Notes under the pieces: generated by a model | Databases searched by the model: none | What the model was told of the DNA's origin: nothing | Seen by the model: the letters and a program-made list of their open reading frames with translations, nothing else | NCBI RefSeq assembly: GCF_900109455.1 | Contig: NZ_FOAG01000014.1 | Span: forward strand, 1-64,000 | DNA: 64,000 nt | DNA from: Roseovarius azorensis | Lineage (GTDB): Bacteria > Pseudomonadota > Alphaproteobacteria > Rhodobacterales > Rhodobacteraceae | Direction of reading: 5' to 3' | In this document: positions 17,390 through 27,363 of the stretch, piece by piece | Numbering within the stretch: the first letter of the stretch is position 1 | Layout: each line of letters opens with the position of its first letter | Program-made: the position numbers and the translations under genes

Positions 17390-19401
17390 TCATTCCATAG
17401 CCGTGTGCCGGTGACATCGCGCGCGGTCACCAGGCGCAGACGGCCCGCATCGCCGTAGATCGCCACTGATCCGGTTTTTCGTACTGTGTCCGGGGTGATC
17501 ACCTCGCACCCCTGCCCTATGGACGGTTCAATCCTGCCACCGGTTACAATCAGGATCCACGCCCCCTCGCAGACCGGGGGCATTGCAACGGCCTTGCCAC
17601 CGATCACCCGGATCGGCAGGGGAAACAACGATGCGTCGCCCGGCCAGCGTTCATGCGCCTCGTCTTGCGCTGCGCTGTCGCCATCATTTTCCAACCAGTT
17701 CGCCGCCACGAAGCCGCCGCCCTTCGGTTTGTTCAGCGCGCGCCCTTCGTCCGTCATCACCCCCACCAGCGCGGCGGTGTCCGAAATCAGCACTGCCGGG
17801 CGTTCGGTCCCGGCCCAGAACCAGACTGCCAGCAGGACCGGCACCAGACCGGCCAACCGCACCCGTCCCTGCCAGAGCACGACAAACAGCGCGCCTGCCG
17901 CAAGCAACGGCAACACCTCGGAATCCGGTGCAATAACCGCCACCCGCGCGCCTTCCAGCGCCGCCGTCCGATGCGCCACGCCAAGGATCCATTCAAGCCC
18001 CAGCGCCATAATCCAGAGCGCGATCCAGTCAAGCCCGACTGGCAAAAGAAGCGCCGCCAGCACCGCGGCTGGCATGACCAGCACACCCATCAGCGGCACG
18101 CTGAGCAGGTTGGCGACAAGACCGTATTGCGCGAACTGGTTGAAATGCGCGGCAGCCACCGGCGCGGTGGCTGCCCCAGCCACGGCCGAGGAAATCACCA
18201 CCGTCAGAATGGGCCGCAGCCAACGGGGCCCAAGCGATACCCGCGCGTCCCGCAGCCAGCCAAACACCGCGACCAGCGCCACCGTTGCGGCAAAGGACAT
18301 CTGAAACCCCGACCCCAGCAACGCCTCGGGTCGCAAGCAGAGCACGATCACCGCCGCCACCGCCACCGCCCGAAGGGTCAATGCGCGCCGATCGAGCAGC
18401 ACCGCCACCAGCATCACCGCCACCATGACAAAGGCCCGCTCGGTGGCGACATTGCCGCCCGAGAGACCCAGATATCCCGCCGCCGCCATCAGCGCGACGA
18501 GTGCCGACAGTTTCTTGGCTGGCAGTCGCAGGCCCAGACGTGGAATCGCCGCAAGACCCAGCCGGCATGCAGCAAAGACAAACCCCGCCAGCAGCCCCAT
18601 ATGCAGCCCCGAAATCGCCAGAAGATGCGCCAGGTTGGACACCCGCATCGCCTCGAGCGTCGTCAGGTTGAGACCGGAACGATCCCCCGTCATGATCGCT
18701 GCGGCAAAGGCTCCCACCTGCCCCGGCATCCGCGTCTGCACATGGCCCGACAGCGCCATCCGCGCCCGAAAGAGCATCTGCCAACCCTCCGCCGGGCCGG
18801 CGCTCAGCACCGGCGTGCGAGTATAGCCCACCGCCCCGACCCCCAGAAACCACGCATGCCGCTGAAAATCGAACCCGCCCGGTTCGACCGGCCCGCCCGG
18901 TGCTCCGAGATGCGCCGTCATTATCACCCGCTGCCCCGGCTGAACCCTGAAATGCCCCTGCTCGCCATGCAACGCCACCCGCACCCGGCGTGGCACGCGA
19001 TCAGGATCCGTGCGCGCCAGCACAACCCGGTCCAGTGTCAACCGCAACGCATCCGACGCCGAACGGTCGATACCCACGATTCTCCCCTCGACAGGACCAT
19101 GATAGCGCCAGCCCAGCACCGGGCCGGCCACCAGATGCGCCCGCAACCCTGCAAGCGCAACTCCTGCCAGCACCAGGGCTATCGCGTACAACAACGGTCC
19201 GCTCCATTCGCGCCCGCACCGCGCGGCAAGCATCAGCAGGGCCGCTCCGATCCCGCAGGCCAGAAGTATCCAGATCCCAGGCTCGGCGCGCAGGGCGAAG
19301 TATCCACCAACACCGCTGGCCAACAGAACCGGCACCCAGGGGAAAAGCGCGCCGCGTTGCGCCAGCCAGCCACCTTCGATCAGATGCCAGACGCGCACCA
19401 C
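17383..19401 (-). CDS. comEC: ComEC/Rec2 family competence membrane channel
   Basis: 672 residues, start GTG 19401 with GAGGA upstream. ComEC forms the inner-membrane channel for single-stranded DNA uptake. Many hydrophobic segments; the competence-domain core [21 protein letters not shown] is clear near residue 250, preceded by the DUF4131-type soluble part. The C-terminal 120 residues lack the HxHxDH metallo-beta-lactamase signature found in longer homologues, as in many alphaproteobacteria. The gene is convergent with lexA and divergent from gltX. Confidence 0.85.
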   Translation of the reverse strand: MVRVWHLIEGGWLAQRGALFPWVPVLLASGVGGYFALRAEPGIWILLACGIGAALLMLAARCGREWSGPLLYAIALVLAGVALAGLRAHLVAGPVLGWRYHGPVEGRIVGIDRSASDALRLTLDRVVLARTDPDRVPRRVRVALHGEQGHFRVQPGQRVIMTAHLGAPGGPVEPGGFDFQRHAWFLGVGAVGYTRTPVLSAGPAEGWQMLFRARMALSGHVQTRMPGQVGAFAAAIMTGDRSGLNLTTLEAMRVSNLAHLLAISGLHMGLLAGFVFAACRLGLAAIPRLGLRLPAKKLSALVALMAAAGYLGLSGGNVATERAFVMVAVMLVAVLLDRRALTLRAVAVAAVIVLCLRPEALLGSGFQMSFAATVALVAVFGWLRDARVSLGPRWLRPILTVVISSAVAGAATAPVAAAHFNQFAQYGLVANLLSVPLMGVLVMPAAVLAALLLPVGLDWIALWIMALGLEWILGVAHRTAALEGARVAVIAPDSEVLPLLAAGALFVVLWQGRVRLAGLVPVLLAVWFWAGTERPAVLISDTAALVGVMTDEGRALNKPKGGGFVAANWLENDGDSAAQDEAHERWPGDASLFPLPIRVIGGKAVAMPPVCEGAWILIVTGGRIEPSIGQGCEVITPDTVRKTGSVAIYGDAGRLRLVTARDVTGTRLWNDQ

Positions 19402-19478
19402 TTGTTTCCTCTTTGGCGGGTCGATAGACAGTGCTCAAACCTTGCCCCCTCATCGTTACCGAAAGGTTAACTCGTCCA

Positions 19479-20891
19479 ATGTCGCAGCAGGTCGTGACCC
19501 GTTTTGCTCCCTCGCCCACAGGTTACCTGCATATCGGCGGGGCGCGGACCGCGCTTTTCAACTGGCTCTTTGCGCGCGGTCGCGGCGGCCGATTCCTGCT
19601 GCGGATCGAGGATACGGATCGCGCTCGCTCGACACCCGAAGCAACACAGGCAATTCTCGACGGGCTGGCATGGCTCGGCCTCGATCACGACGGCGAAGCG
19701 ATTAGCCAGTTCGCGCGCGCGCCCCGCCACGCCGAGGTCGCCCATCAGCTTCTGGCCCAGGGCAAGGCTTACAAATGCTTCTCGACCCAGGAAGAGATCG
19801 AGACATTCCGCGAAACCGCCCGTGCCGAAGGACGCTCGACCCTGTTTCAGAGTCCCTGGCGCGAGGCCACTCCCGATCAGCACCCCGATGGCGTGCCGCA
19901 TGTGATCCGCATCAAGGCGCCGCGCGATGGCGTCACCGTCATCGCCGACCGGGTCCAGGGCAATGTCACCATCCGCAACGATCAGCTTGACGACATGGTC
20001 CTGCTGCGCGGCGACGGCACGCCGGTCTACATGCTGGCGGTGGCGGTGGATGACCATGACATGGGTGTGACCCATGTGATCCGGGGCGACGACCATCTCA
20101 ACAATGCCGCGCGCCAGATGATGATCTATCAGGCGATGGGCTGGCCGCTGCCGGTCTATGCCCATATCCCGCTGATTCATGGTCCTGACGGCAAGAAGTT
20201 GAGCAAACGCCATGGCGCGCTCGGCGTCGAGGAATATCAACGCCTGGGCTATCCGGCAGCGGGCATGCGCAACTATCTGGTGCGTCTGGGCTGGAGCCAT
20301 GGCGACGACGAATTTTTTGACGATGCGCAGGCGCGCGCATGGTTCGATCTGGAAGGTATCGGCAAGTCGCCCGCGCGGCTGGACTTCAGGAAACTGGAGA
20401 ATCTCTGCGGTCAGCATATCGCGGCGACGGATGATGCTGCGCTGCTGCATGAATTGCGCGAGTTCCTTGTTGCGACGGGTCAACCGCCCTTGAATGACAT
20501 GCAGGTAACATTGTTTTCAAAGGCGATGTACTGTCTCAAGGAGCGCGCCAAGACCTTCCCGGAACTGCTTGATAAAGCGGCGTTTATACTGGCGAGTCGG
20601 CCTATTGCGCCTGATGAGAAGGCCATAGCACTACTTGACAGTGTATCCCGTGGTATACTGAAAGAATTGACGCCGCAATTGCAAAATGCTACGTGGACAC
20701 GTGACGGGATTGAGGCCCTAGCGACCCAATTCGCCGAGGACCATGAAATGAAGTTTGGTAAGCTCGCCGGTCCGCTCCGGGCCGCCTTGGCAGGTCGGAC
20801 ATCGACACCAAGTGTGTTCGACATGATGCTGGCGCTCGGGCGAGATGAGACGATCGCCCGACTGACCGACGCCGCCTGCGAAAGGGCTTAA
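19479..20891 (+). CDS. gltX: Glutamate--tRNA ligase
   Basis: 470 residues from ATG 19479, where the conserved N-terminus [20 protein letters not shown] begins; the frame is open further upstream but not conserved. Class I motifs: HIGG and KLSKRHGA. Charges tRNA-Glu (and tRNA-Gln where GatCAB is present). The last 130 codons use more A/T-ending codons than the rest, for example 20,560-20,720. This may mark a recombination tract, but the frame is intact. Confidence 0.93.
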   Translation: MSQQVVTRFAPSPTGYLHIGGARTALFNWLFARGRGGRFLLRIEDTDRARSTPEATQAILDGLAWLGLDHDGEAISQFARAPRHAEVAHQLLAQGKAYKCFSTQEEIETFRETARAEGRSTLFQSPWREATPDQHPDGVPHVIRIKAPRDGVTVIADRVQGNVTIRNDQLDDMVLLRGDGTPVYMLAVAVDDHDMGVTHVIRGDDHLNNAARQMMIYQAMGWPLPVYAHIPLIHGPDGKKLSKRHGALGVEEYQRLGYPAAGMRNYLVRLGWSHGDDEFFDDAQARAWFDLEGIGKSPARLDFRKLENLCGQHIAATDDAALLHELREFLVATGQPPLNDMQVTLFSKAMYCLKERAKTFPELLDKAAFILASRPIAPDEKAIALLDSVSRGILKELTPQLQNATWTRDGIEALATQFAEDHEMKFGKLAGPLRAALAGRTSTPSVFDMMLALGRDETIARLTDAACERA

Positions 20892-20965
20892 CCCTTTGGC
20901 AAGGCCTTACGTTTATCCAGCCCGGGGCGCAGATACCCTGCGGGCGCTGAGTGGGAGGACCCCAG

Positions 20966-22261
20966 ATGTCAGAAGGAAAGAGAGTCGCAAAGCTGGAAAT
21001 CGAAGGCAAGATCCATGAATTGCCAATCTTTTCCCCCACTGCAGGACCCGACGTGATCGACATACGCAAGCTTTATGCCAATGCGGGCGTGTTTACTTAT
21101 GATCCCGGCTATACCTCGACCGCCAGCTGCGACAGCACGATCACCTTCATCGACGGCGACAAGGGCGAGCTGCTGCACCGGGGTTATCCGATCGATCAAC
21201 TGGCCGGAAAATCACACTACCTCGAGGTCTGTTATCTGCTGCTCTATGGCGAGCTGCCCAGCCCCGCGCAGCTCGAGGATTTCGAGAGCCGGGTGACCAA
21301 TCATACGATGATCCACGAACAGATGCATTTCCTGTTCCGCGGTTTTCGCCGGGACGCACATCCGATGGCGATCATGGTCGGAGTGGTCGGCGCGCTCAGC
21401 GCATTCTATCATGACAGCACCGATATTTCCGATCCCTGGCAGCGCGAGGTCGCGTCGATCCGGATGATCGCCAAGATGCCGACGATAGCCGCGATGGCCT
21501 ATAAATACACCATCGGGCAACCGTTCGAATATCCGCGCAACAATCTTGATTATGCCTCCAACTTCCTGCGCATGTGCTTTGCCGTGCCGGCCGAGGATTA
21601 CGAGGTCAACCCGATCCTGAGCCGCGCGATGGACCGGATCTTCACCCTGCATGCCGATCACGAACAGAACGCCTCGACCTCGACAGTGCGGCTGGCCTCG
21701 TCCTCGGGCGCAAATCCATTCGCGTGTATCGCTGCTGGCATCGCCTGTCTGTGGGGACCCGCGCATGGCGGTGCCAATCAGGCCTGCCTGGAAATGCTGC
21801 GCGAAATCGGTACGCCGAACCGTATCCCGGAATTCATCGCACGGGCCAAGGACAAGGACGATCCGTTTCGCCTGATGGGCTTTGGCCACCGGGTTTACAA
21901 GAATTTTGACCCGCGCGCCACAGTGATGAAGCAATCCGCCGACGAGGTTCTGGAACTGCTGGGCATCGAGAACAACCCAACCCTGCAGGTTGCCAAGGAA
22001 CTTGAGAGACAGGCGTTGGCCGATCCCTATTTCGCCGAGAAAAAGCTGTTCCCGAATGTGGACTTCTATTCCGGAATCATTCTAGAGGCGATGGGTTTTC
22101 CCACCTCGATGTTCACGCCGATCTTCGCAGTATCGCGAACCATCGGCTGGATTTCGCAGTGGAAAGAGATGATCGCCGATCCACAACTCAAGATCGGTCG
22201 CCCGCGTCAACTCTATAAGGGTGAGACGCTGCGCGACTACGTTGATATCGAAAAGCGCTGA
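20966..22261 (+). CDS. gltA: Citrate synthase
   Basis: 431 residues from ATG 20966, preceded by GGGAGGA. Condenses oxaloacetate and acetyl-CoA at entry to the TCA cycle. Type II, hexameric-family length, with [20 protein letters not shown], the histidine motifs [16 protein letters not shown] and [15 protein letters not shown], and catalytic aspartate in [10 protein letters not shown]. Followed by a strong terminator. Confidence 0.96.
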   Translation: MSEGKRVAKLEIEGKIHELPIFSPTAGPDVIDIRKLYANAGVFTYDPGYTSTASCDSTITFIDGDKGELLHRGYPIDQLAGKSHYLEVCYLLLYGELPSPAQLEDFESRVTNHTMIHEQMHFLFRGFRRDAHPMAIMVGVVGALSAFYHDSTDISDPWQREVASIRMIAKMPTIAAMAYKYTIGQPFEYPRNNLDYASNFLRMCFAVPAEDYEVNPILSRAMDRIFTLHADHEQNASTSTVRLASSSGANPFACIAAGIACLWGPAHGGANQACLEMLREIGTPNRIPEFIARAKDKDDPFRLMGFGHRVYKNFDPRATVMKQSADEVLELLGIENNPTLQVAKELERQALADPYFAEKKLFPNVDFYSGIILEAMGFPTSMFTPIFAVSRTIGWISQWKEMIADPQLKIGRPRQLYKGETLRDYVDIEKR

Positions 22262-22283
22262 ACCCTGCGGTTTCAACGTAGCA

Positions 22284-22310
22284 ACGGCCCGCCAAAGCGG
22301 GCCGTCTTGT
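22284..22310 (+). terminator. Terminator after gltA
   Basis: Nine-base arms ACGGCCCGC (22284-22292) and GCGGGCCGT (22297-22305) around CAAA, followed by CTTGTT. It lies between convergent gltA and the enoyl-CoA hydratase and may serve both. Confidence 0.75.
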
Positions 22311-22324
22311 TACTCGCAGAATCT

Positions 22325-23104
22325 CTACCGGCCTTCGAAATGCGGCGGACGTTTTTCCAGAAAGGCCAGGATACCTTCCTTGAAATCGCGTGATTGACCG
22401 CAGGTCCCTTGCAGTTTCGCCTCGAGATCAAGCTGCATCTCCAGCGTGTTGTTCCATGTGTCCCGGATCGCCTGTCTGGCCGCCGCATAGGTCTGCGTCG
22501 GTCCCTTGGCCAGCTGCGCCGCGCGCGCGCGCCAATGAGCGTGGAAACCCTCGTCGCTCACCGCTTCCCAAATCATGCCCCAATCGCTGGCCTGCTGCGC
22601 GCTGATCGGCTCGGCGAAGAGTGCCGCACCCATTGCCTTGGCCATACCCATCTGGCGCGGCAGGAACCAGGTCCCCCCCGCGTCAGGGATCAGGCCGATG
22701 CGCGCGAATGCCTGCAAAAAATAGGCACTCTCGGCGGCGATCACCACATCCGCCGCCAGGGCCAGATTGGCCCCTGCCCCCGCCGCAGGCCCGTTGACCG
22801 CACTGATCGTCGGCACCGGGCAGTCGGTGATCGCGCGCAACATTGGCACATATTCCTCGCGCAGCACCCGCTCCAGATCCAGCGTCGCGGCATTGCCGCC
22901 ATCGCTCAGATCCTGCCCGGAACAGAAGGCGCGGCCATTGCCGGTAAGAACCAGCACACGCGCCTTCGGCCCCGCATGGGCCACCGCGTCCGTAATCTCG
23001 GCACGCATCTGGCTGTTGAGCGCATTCATCTTCTCGGCGCGGTCGAGACACAACACGGCGACGCCTTCACTGATCTCAAGCGTAATGGTCTGATAGTCTT
23101 TCAC
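22325..23104 (-). CDS. Enoyl-CoA hydratase/isomerase, PaaG-like
   Basis: 259 residues of the crotonase fold. Oxyanion-hole segment GRAFCSGQDLSDGG, then GPAAGAGANLALAADVV, and FARIGLIPDAGGTWFLPR. The aspartate in IPDAGG and the FLQAFARIG wording resemble PaaG, the ring 1,2-epoxyphenylacetyl-CoA isomerase. No other phenylacetate gene is in the window, so a general short-chain enoyl-CoA hydratase is also possible. Confidence 0.8.
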   Translation of the reverse strand: MKDYQTITLEISEGVAVLCLDRAEKMNALNSQMRAEITDAVAHAGPKARVLVLTGNGRAFCSGQDLSDGGNAATLDLERVLREEYVPMLRAITDCPVPTISAVNGPAAGAGANLALAADVVIAAESAYFLQAFARIGLIPDAGGTWFLPRQMGMAKAMGAALFAEPISAQQASDWGMIWEAVSDEGFHAHWRARAAQLAKGPTQTYAAARQAIRDTWNNTLEMQLDLEAKLQGTCGQSRDFKEGILAFLEKRPPHFEGR

Positions 23105-23176
23105 GGATTCGGGCCTCCCGGTCTGGTTTCGTGCATCAAACCGCAGGCATGGCCCCAGGCCAAGAAAAACCGCGCG

Positions 23177-23629
23177 TCAGTCCTTGAGGATTTCGCGCAG
23201 ACGGGCCTCTTCTGCCTCGCTCAACCGCGCCACTTGCGGCTCGGGCATACCCGCACGACGGCGCAGGTATAGCCCCGCCATGACCAGGCCCGCACCCATC
23301 ATCAGAGGTCCGGAAAGCCAGAGCAGAATGTTCGCGCCGCCAGTGCGCGGCTTCAACAGCACATACTCACCGTAGCGGTCGACGATGAAATCCACCGCCT
23401 CCTCGTTGGTGTCCCCCGCCACCAGCCGCTCGCGCACCAACAGGCGCAGATCGCGGGCGAGTTCGGCATTGGAGTCGTCTATGCTCTCGTTGCGGCAGAC
23501 CAGACATCGCAGCCCGGTGGAAATATCACGCGCCCGCGCCTCCAGTTCCGGATCGTCGAGAACCTCATCGGGCTGCACGGCAAATACCGGCGCTGCGATC
23601 ATGCAAAGGGCTAGGATCAGGCGTTTCAT
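23177..23629 (-). CDS. ccmH: Cytochrome c maturation protein CcmH
   Basis: 150 residues from ATG 23629, overlapping the ccmF stop (ATGA). N-terminal signal sequence (KRLILALCMIAAPVFA), then the thiol motif LRCLVCRNESIDDSNAEL near residue 43, and a transmembrane segment LLWLSGPLMMGAGLVMAGLY. Keeps the apocytochrome CXXCH thiols reduced in the periplasm and works with CcmF in haem attachment. Only the CcmL-like half is present; a CcmI/TPR part must lie elsewhere. Confidence 0.92.
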   Translation of the reverse strand: MKRLILALCMIAAPVFAVQPDEVLDDPELEARARDISTGLRCLVCRNESIDDSNAELARDLRLLVRERLVAGDTNEEAVDFIVDRYGEYVLLKPRTGGANILLWLSGPLMMGAGLVMAGLYLRRRAGMPEPQVARLSEAEEARLREILKD

Positions 23630-25590
23630 TCGGCCGGCACCCCCTGCGGCAGCTTGCGCGCCCCCGCCGCCACCCGGTAGCGTCGATCGCTCAGCGACAG
23701 GCACCCGCCAAGCGCCATCAGGATCGAGCCGCCCCAGATCCAGTTGGCAAGCGGCTTGTAATAACTACGCACCGCCCAGCCACCGCCCTCCTGCGGATCT
23801 CCGATGACGACATAGATATCGCGGAGGAACCCGTTATTCAGCGCCGCCTCGGTGGTGGGCATCTGCGCCACCGGATAGATACGTTTCTCAGGGTACATCT
23901 TTGCGATTTCGCGCCCGTCCCGTGTCAGGGCAAAGGTGGCTCTGGTGGCGATGTAATTGGGACCATCCTCGCGAAGGACCTCTTCGAGACGCAGGCCATA
24001 GCCGGCAATTTTCAGATCTTCGCCCACCTGCAAGACGCGAATATCCTCCACCTCCCAGGCCATCATGGCGGCAACTCCGGCCATGGTCACGCCAAGCCCG
24101 CCATGCGCTACCGCCTTGCCCCAATCGGCCCGTGGCAGACGGCTGAGACGTCCCAGCCGATCCTGCCCTCGCCCGGTGCGCGACCACAGATCCACCGTTG
24201 CCCCACCGATCAGCCAAGCGGCAAAGAAAAGCCCGAGCGGCCCAAGTGCCGAGCGTCCGGTTTGCAACGCCCAGGCCAGTGCGGCAATCGCCACCGCCAG
24301 GATAAAGACAGGCAGCAGTTGTCGCCACACCCTACCCAGGGCGGCGCGTTTCCAGGGCAGCATCGCACCGACCGGCAGGATCAACCCCAGCCCGACCATG
24401 AAAGGAGTAAAGGCGGCGTTGAAGAACGGTTCGCCCACTGACAGCTTGCGGTCGAATGCCATTTCGGCGACCAGCGGCCAGATCGTGCCGACAAAGACAA
24501 CGAAACACGCGACCGCCAGCAGAATGTTGTTCAGCACCAGCATTGATTCGCGGCTGACCATGCTGAACGCGCCCTTGGCCTGCATCACATTGGCCCGTGC
24601 GGCAAACAGCGTCAGCGCACCCACCATGAACACCGCCATGATACCCAGCAGGAACACACCACGCGTCGGGTCGGTGGCAAACGCATGCACAGAGGTCAGC
24701 ACGCCCGACCGGGTAATGAACGCGCCCACCATCGAGAACCCGAAGGCGATGATCGCCAGCAGGATGGTCCAGCTTTTAAGGCTCTCGCGCTTCTCCACCA
24801 CAATAGCGGAATGCAGCAGTGCTGCGGCGATGAGCCAAGGCATGAAACTTGCGTTTTCCACCGGATCCCAGAACCAGAATCCACCCCAACCCAGTTCATA
24901 ATAAGCCCACCAACTGCCCAAGCCGATACCGATGGTCAGGAAAATCCACGCAGCCAGCGTGTAGGGCCGCACCCAGCGTCCCCAGGCCGCATCCACCCGC
25001 CCCTCGATCAGCGCCGCCACGGCGAACGAGAACGTCATGGATAGGCCGACATATCCCAGATAAAGAAAGGGGGGATGAAAGGCGAGACCCGGATCCTGCA
25101 ACAGCGGATTCAGATCCTGCCCGTTGAACGGTGGCACCGACAGGCGCAGGAACGGGTTGGAGGTCAGCAGGATAAAGGCAAGGAACGCCACTGCCACCAT
25201 CGCCTGGATGCTCAGCACCCGCGCGCGCAGCGACGGCGGCAAATTTGCCCCGAACCACGCGACCGCCCCACCAAAGAGCGTGACAATCAACACCCAGAGC
25301 AGCATCGAGCCCTCGTGATTGCCCCAGACTCCGGTGATCTTGTAGAGCATCGGCTTGTCGGTATGGCTGTTGGACGCGACCACCTGCAGCGAGAAATCCG
25401 AGGTGACAAAGGCCCATGTCAGCGCCGCGAACGACCCCGCCGTCAGCAGAAACTGGATCGTCGCCGCCGGTTCCGCGACCGCCATCCAGCCGGGCCATCG
25501 CTTGTAGGCACCGATAAGCGGAATGGTGGCCTGGAAACAGGCCACCAGAAAAGCGAGGATGAGGGCGAAGAGGCCAAGTTCTGTGATCAT
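23626..25590 (-). CDS. ccmF: Haem lyase CcmF
   Basis: 654 residues from ATG 25590 (MITELGLFALILAFLVA); the frame is open upstream but unlike the family. Integral membrane protein of the haem ligation complex. The tryptophan-rich signature WAYYELGWGGFWFWDPVEN is present near residue 230, with many transmembrane helices and a periplasmic C-terminal region. Coupled to ccmH. ccmE lies 1.3 kb upstream, separated by the phage-type lysis pair, so the usual ccmE-ccmF adjacency is interrupted. Confidence 0.94.
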   Translation of the reverse strand: MITELGLFALILAFLVACFQATIPLIGAYKRWPGWMAVAEPAATIQFLLTAGSFAALTWAFVTSDFSLQVVASNSHTDKPMLYKITGVWGNHEGSMLLWVLIVTLFGGAVAWFGANLPPSLRARVLSIQAMVAVAFLAFILLTSNPFLRLSVPPFNGQDLNPLLQDPGLAFHPPFLYLGYVGLSMTFSFAVAALIEGRVDAAWGRWVRPYTLAAWIFLTIGIGLGSWWAYYELGWGGFWFWDPVENASFMPWLIAAALLHSAIVVEKRESLKSWTILLAIIAFGFSMVGAFITRSGVLTSVHAFATDPTRGVFLLGIMAVFMVGALTLFAARANVMQAKGAFSMVSRESMLVLNNILLAVACFVVFVGTIWPLVAEMAFDRKLSVGEPFFNAAFTPFMVGLGLILPVGAMLPWKRAALGRVWRQLLPVFILAVAIAALAWALQTGRSALGPLGLFFAAWLIGGATVDLWSRTGRGQDRLGRLSRLPRADWGKAVAHGGLGVTMAGVAAMMAWEVEDIRVLQVGEDLKIAGYGLRLEEVLREDGPNYIATRATFALTRDGREIAKMYPEKRIYPVAQMPTTEAALNNGFLRDIYVVIGDPQEGGGWAVRSYYKPLANWIWGGSILMALGGCLSLSDRRYRVAAGARKLPQGVPAE

Positions 25591-25648
25591 GCTCCGAGTA
25601 TAGGGCAGCGATACGACACGGCCAATCGCAATCGGCACAGGTGCCGGA

Positions 25649-26239
25649 TCACATTGTCGCGGGGGGTGCGGCTTGGGCGCGGCGGCGCCACTCGTCAATC
25701 GCCGGATTGTCCGAGGACGCAAGCGCCGACATCACCAACCTCGCATCACTGCCGCTGTCGGCCACTCCGGGGCTGTCGTAGCGCAGTGCGCGCAGCGTGC
25801 GGATGCTCTCGACCATCTGCGGCGCGCGCGCCATGGTTAGGGCGACCGCGCGCTGGAAATCCTGCCCCTTGGACTGATAGCGTGCCCCGAAATAGAAGCT
25901 CACGATCGCACCCAGCAGCCACCACAGCGGTTCCGGCACCAGCGCCAACCCCGTCATCCGCTCTCCGAACCACAGCGGATCGACCATCGCGGCCACGAAC
26001 AGGCCCAGCGTGCCCAGAGCCATCGCCGGGCGCGGGATGCGGTTCAGCCCGTCAATGATCCGGTCGAACAGGCCCCGGTTTTCCAGCCGGAACTCGCCCG
26101 CCATCTGTTCCAGCGCGGCGTGCTGCGTCTCGACGCTGCGCTGATCGGCGGCCTCGGCATTGACGCGAAACACCTCCACAGTCTCGGCAATGACATTACC
26201 GCCATCGCCGAACAGCGCCCGCAGGATATCCCTTACCAT
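25649..26239 (-). CDS. Holin family protein, GTA-type lysis cassette
   Basis: 196 residues, overlapping the endolysin stop by seven bases. An amphipathic N-terminal third (VEVFRVNAEAADQRSVETQH), then hydrophobic segments AMALGTLGLFVAAMVDP and LWWLLGAIVSFYFGARY. It matches the phage holin type paired with a GH108 muramidase in Rhodobacterales. In Rhodobacter capsulatus an endolysin/holin pair of this kind, away from the main gene-transfer-agent cluster, releases GTA particles. By analogy this pair would lyse GTA-producing cells; whether this strain has a GTA cluster is not visible here. Confidence 0.75.
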   Translation of the reverse strand: MVRDILRALFGDGGNVIAETVEVFRVNAEAADQRSVETQHAALEQMAGEFRLENRGLFDRIIDGLNRIPRPAMALGTLGLFVAAMVDPLWFGERMTGLALVPEPLWWLLGAIVSFYFGARYQSKGQDFQRAVALTMARAPQMVESIRTLRALRYDSPGVADSGSDARLVMSALASSDNPAIDEWRRRAQAAPPATM

Positions 26240-26841
26240 GCTGCGACCCTTTCGCTGAACTGCGCCTCGCTCAGATGGAACCGGGGCGAGATGAATTCCT
26301 CGGCCCGCCTGATCCAGCCGCCCTTGCCGCCCGCGCGGGTACGGGCGAACTTGCGGCTTGCCGGGCGGGCATCGCCAAGACGAAGGTAATAATTGCGCCG
26401 CGCTATCCCGTAGGCGTCGGCGATGTGATCCGGCGCGGCCTCTGCCGCGTGCTCCGCCGCCGCCGCCGTCTGCGGACCGATCACCCCGTCCACTTCGACC
26501 GGCTGTCCCATCTCGCGCAGCAGCCGTTGCAGGATCCTGACCGCATTCGCCCCCGCGTTGACATACATGTCGAACACGCTCGCCCTCAGACTGTCGGGCA
26601 GGCGCGCGATGCCGGGACGGTGGTAATATTGGTCGATGAATATCTCGACCGCCCGCTCGCGGGTCAGCGCCCTGACATCGGCCGCGTCGATTATCCCATC
26701 GCGCGTCAGGTCCAGCCCCAGCCGCCGCATGGTATGAATTGTCACGCCAAAATTCGTGGTCCCGCCCGGATCGTCGGGATCGTTCACATAGCCGCCCTCG
26801 CGGGCGACGATTTCCTCGGCAATCCGTGATACGCTCTGCAT
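26233..26841 (-). CDS. Holin-associated N-acetylmuramidase (GH108), GTA-type endolysin
   Basis: 202 residues from ATG 26841 with AAGG/GGGG upstream; an ATG at 26859 is less well placed. The catalytic Glu sits in AEEIVAREGGYVNDPDDPGG near residue 10, followed by TNFGVTIHTMRRLG and FDMYVNAGANAVRILQRLL, all GH108 traits, then a peptidoglycan-binding-3 type part (VDGVIGPQTAAAAE). Cleaves the peptidoglycan glycan strand. Translationally coupled to the holin. A seven-base inverted repeat lies just upstream of the start. Confidence 0.82.
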   Translation of the reverse strand: MQSVSRIAEEIVAREGGYVNDPDDPGGTTNFGVTIHTMRRLGLDLTRDGIIDAADVRALTRERAVEIFIDQYYHRPGIARLPDSLRASVFDMYVNAGANAVRILQRLLREMGQPVEVDGVIGPQTAAAAEHAAEAAPDHIADAYGIARRNYYLRLGDARPASRKFARTRAGGKGGWIRRAEEFISPRFHLSEAQFSERVAAW

Positions 26842-26853
26842 CTGCCCCGCCTT

Positions 26854-26872
26854 TTGCATCGTTGGGATGCAA
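26854..26872. promoter_or_regulatory. Inverted repeat upstream of the lysis cassette
   Basis: Perfect arms TTGCATC (26854-26860) and GATGCAA (26866-26872) separated by five bases, 13 bases upstream of the endolysin ATG. The position suits an operator or an RNA hairpin in the leader. The regulator is unknown. Confidence 0.4.
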
Positions 26873-26901
26873 GGCTGCAGGCAGATCGGTTAACGCAGGC
26901 C

Positions 26902-27348
26902 TTAGCTACCGTCCGGATCCACGTAGACGCCCTGCGCCTTGAGCGCGTCCACCACTTCCTTGGGCATGTAGGTCTCGTCATGCTTGGCGAGAATCTCGGT
27001 GGCGACAAAGACCCCGTCGCGATAGCTGCCAGTGCCGACCATGCCCTGATTTTCCTCGAAAAGATCTGGCAGCACCCCACGATAGGTCACCGACACCACC
27101 GCACCGCCATCGGTGACGTTGAAACGGATCACTTCGCCCTCGCCACGTTTCAGGCTGCCTTCCTCGACCAGGCCGCCGATGCGGAATACCTCCGTCGGAC
27201 TGGGCGGTTCTGCCAGCACCTGCGAGGGGGAACGGAAAAAATTGATCCCGTCGCGCATGCCATAGCCAATCAGCGCCGTCGCCAGCACCAGCGCCACGGC
27301 GGCGATGCCGATCACCTGCACCCGGCGCTTTTTCTTGAGCGATTTCAT
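26902..27348 (-). CDS. ccmE: Cytochrome c maturation haem chaperone CcmE
   Basis: 148 residues. One N-terminal transmembrane anchor after KKKRR (VIGIAAVALVLATALIGYGM), then the OB-fold domain. The haem-binding histidine lies in LAKHDETYMPKEV near residue 123. Carries haem from CcmC to CcmF in the periplasm. 15 bases downstream of argC; it reads in the same direction as the lysis pair and ccmF. Confidence 0.94.
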   Translation of the reverse strand: MKSLKKKRRVQVIGIAAVALVLATALIGYGMRDGINFFRSPSQVLAEPPSPTEVFRIGGLVEEGSLKRGEGEVIRFNVTDGGAVVSVTYRGVLPDLFEENQGMVGTGSYRDGVFVATEILAKHDETYMPKEVVDALKAQGVYVDPDGS

Positions 27349-27363
27349 CGGCCTTACCCTCTG

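Noticed and set aside
17653..19470. + strand open frame of 605 codons opposite comEC
   Set aside because: His/Arg/Gln/Pro-rich translation typical of antisense to a GC-rich membrane protein gene.
20636..20660. Possible promoter TTGACA...TATACT within gltX
   Set aside because: Spacing of 13 bases is too short and the elements lie within an intact coding frame.
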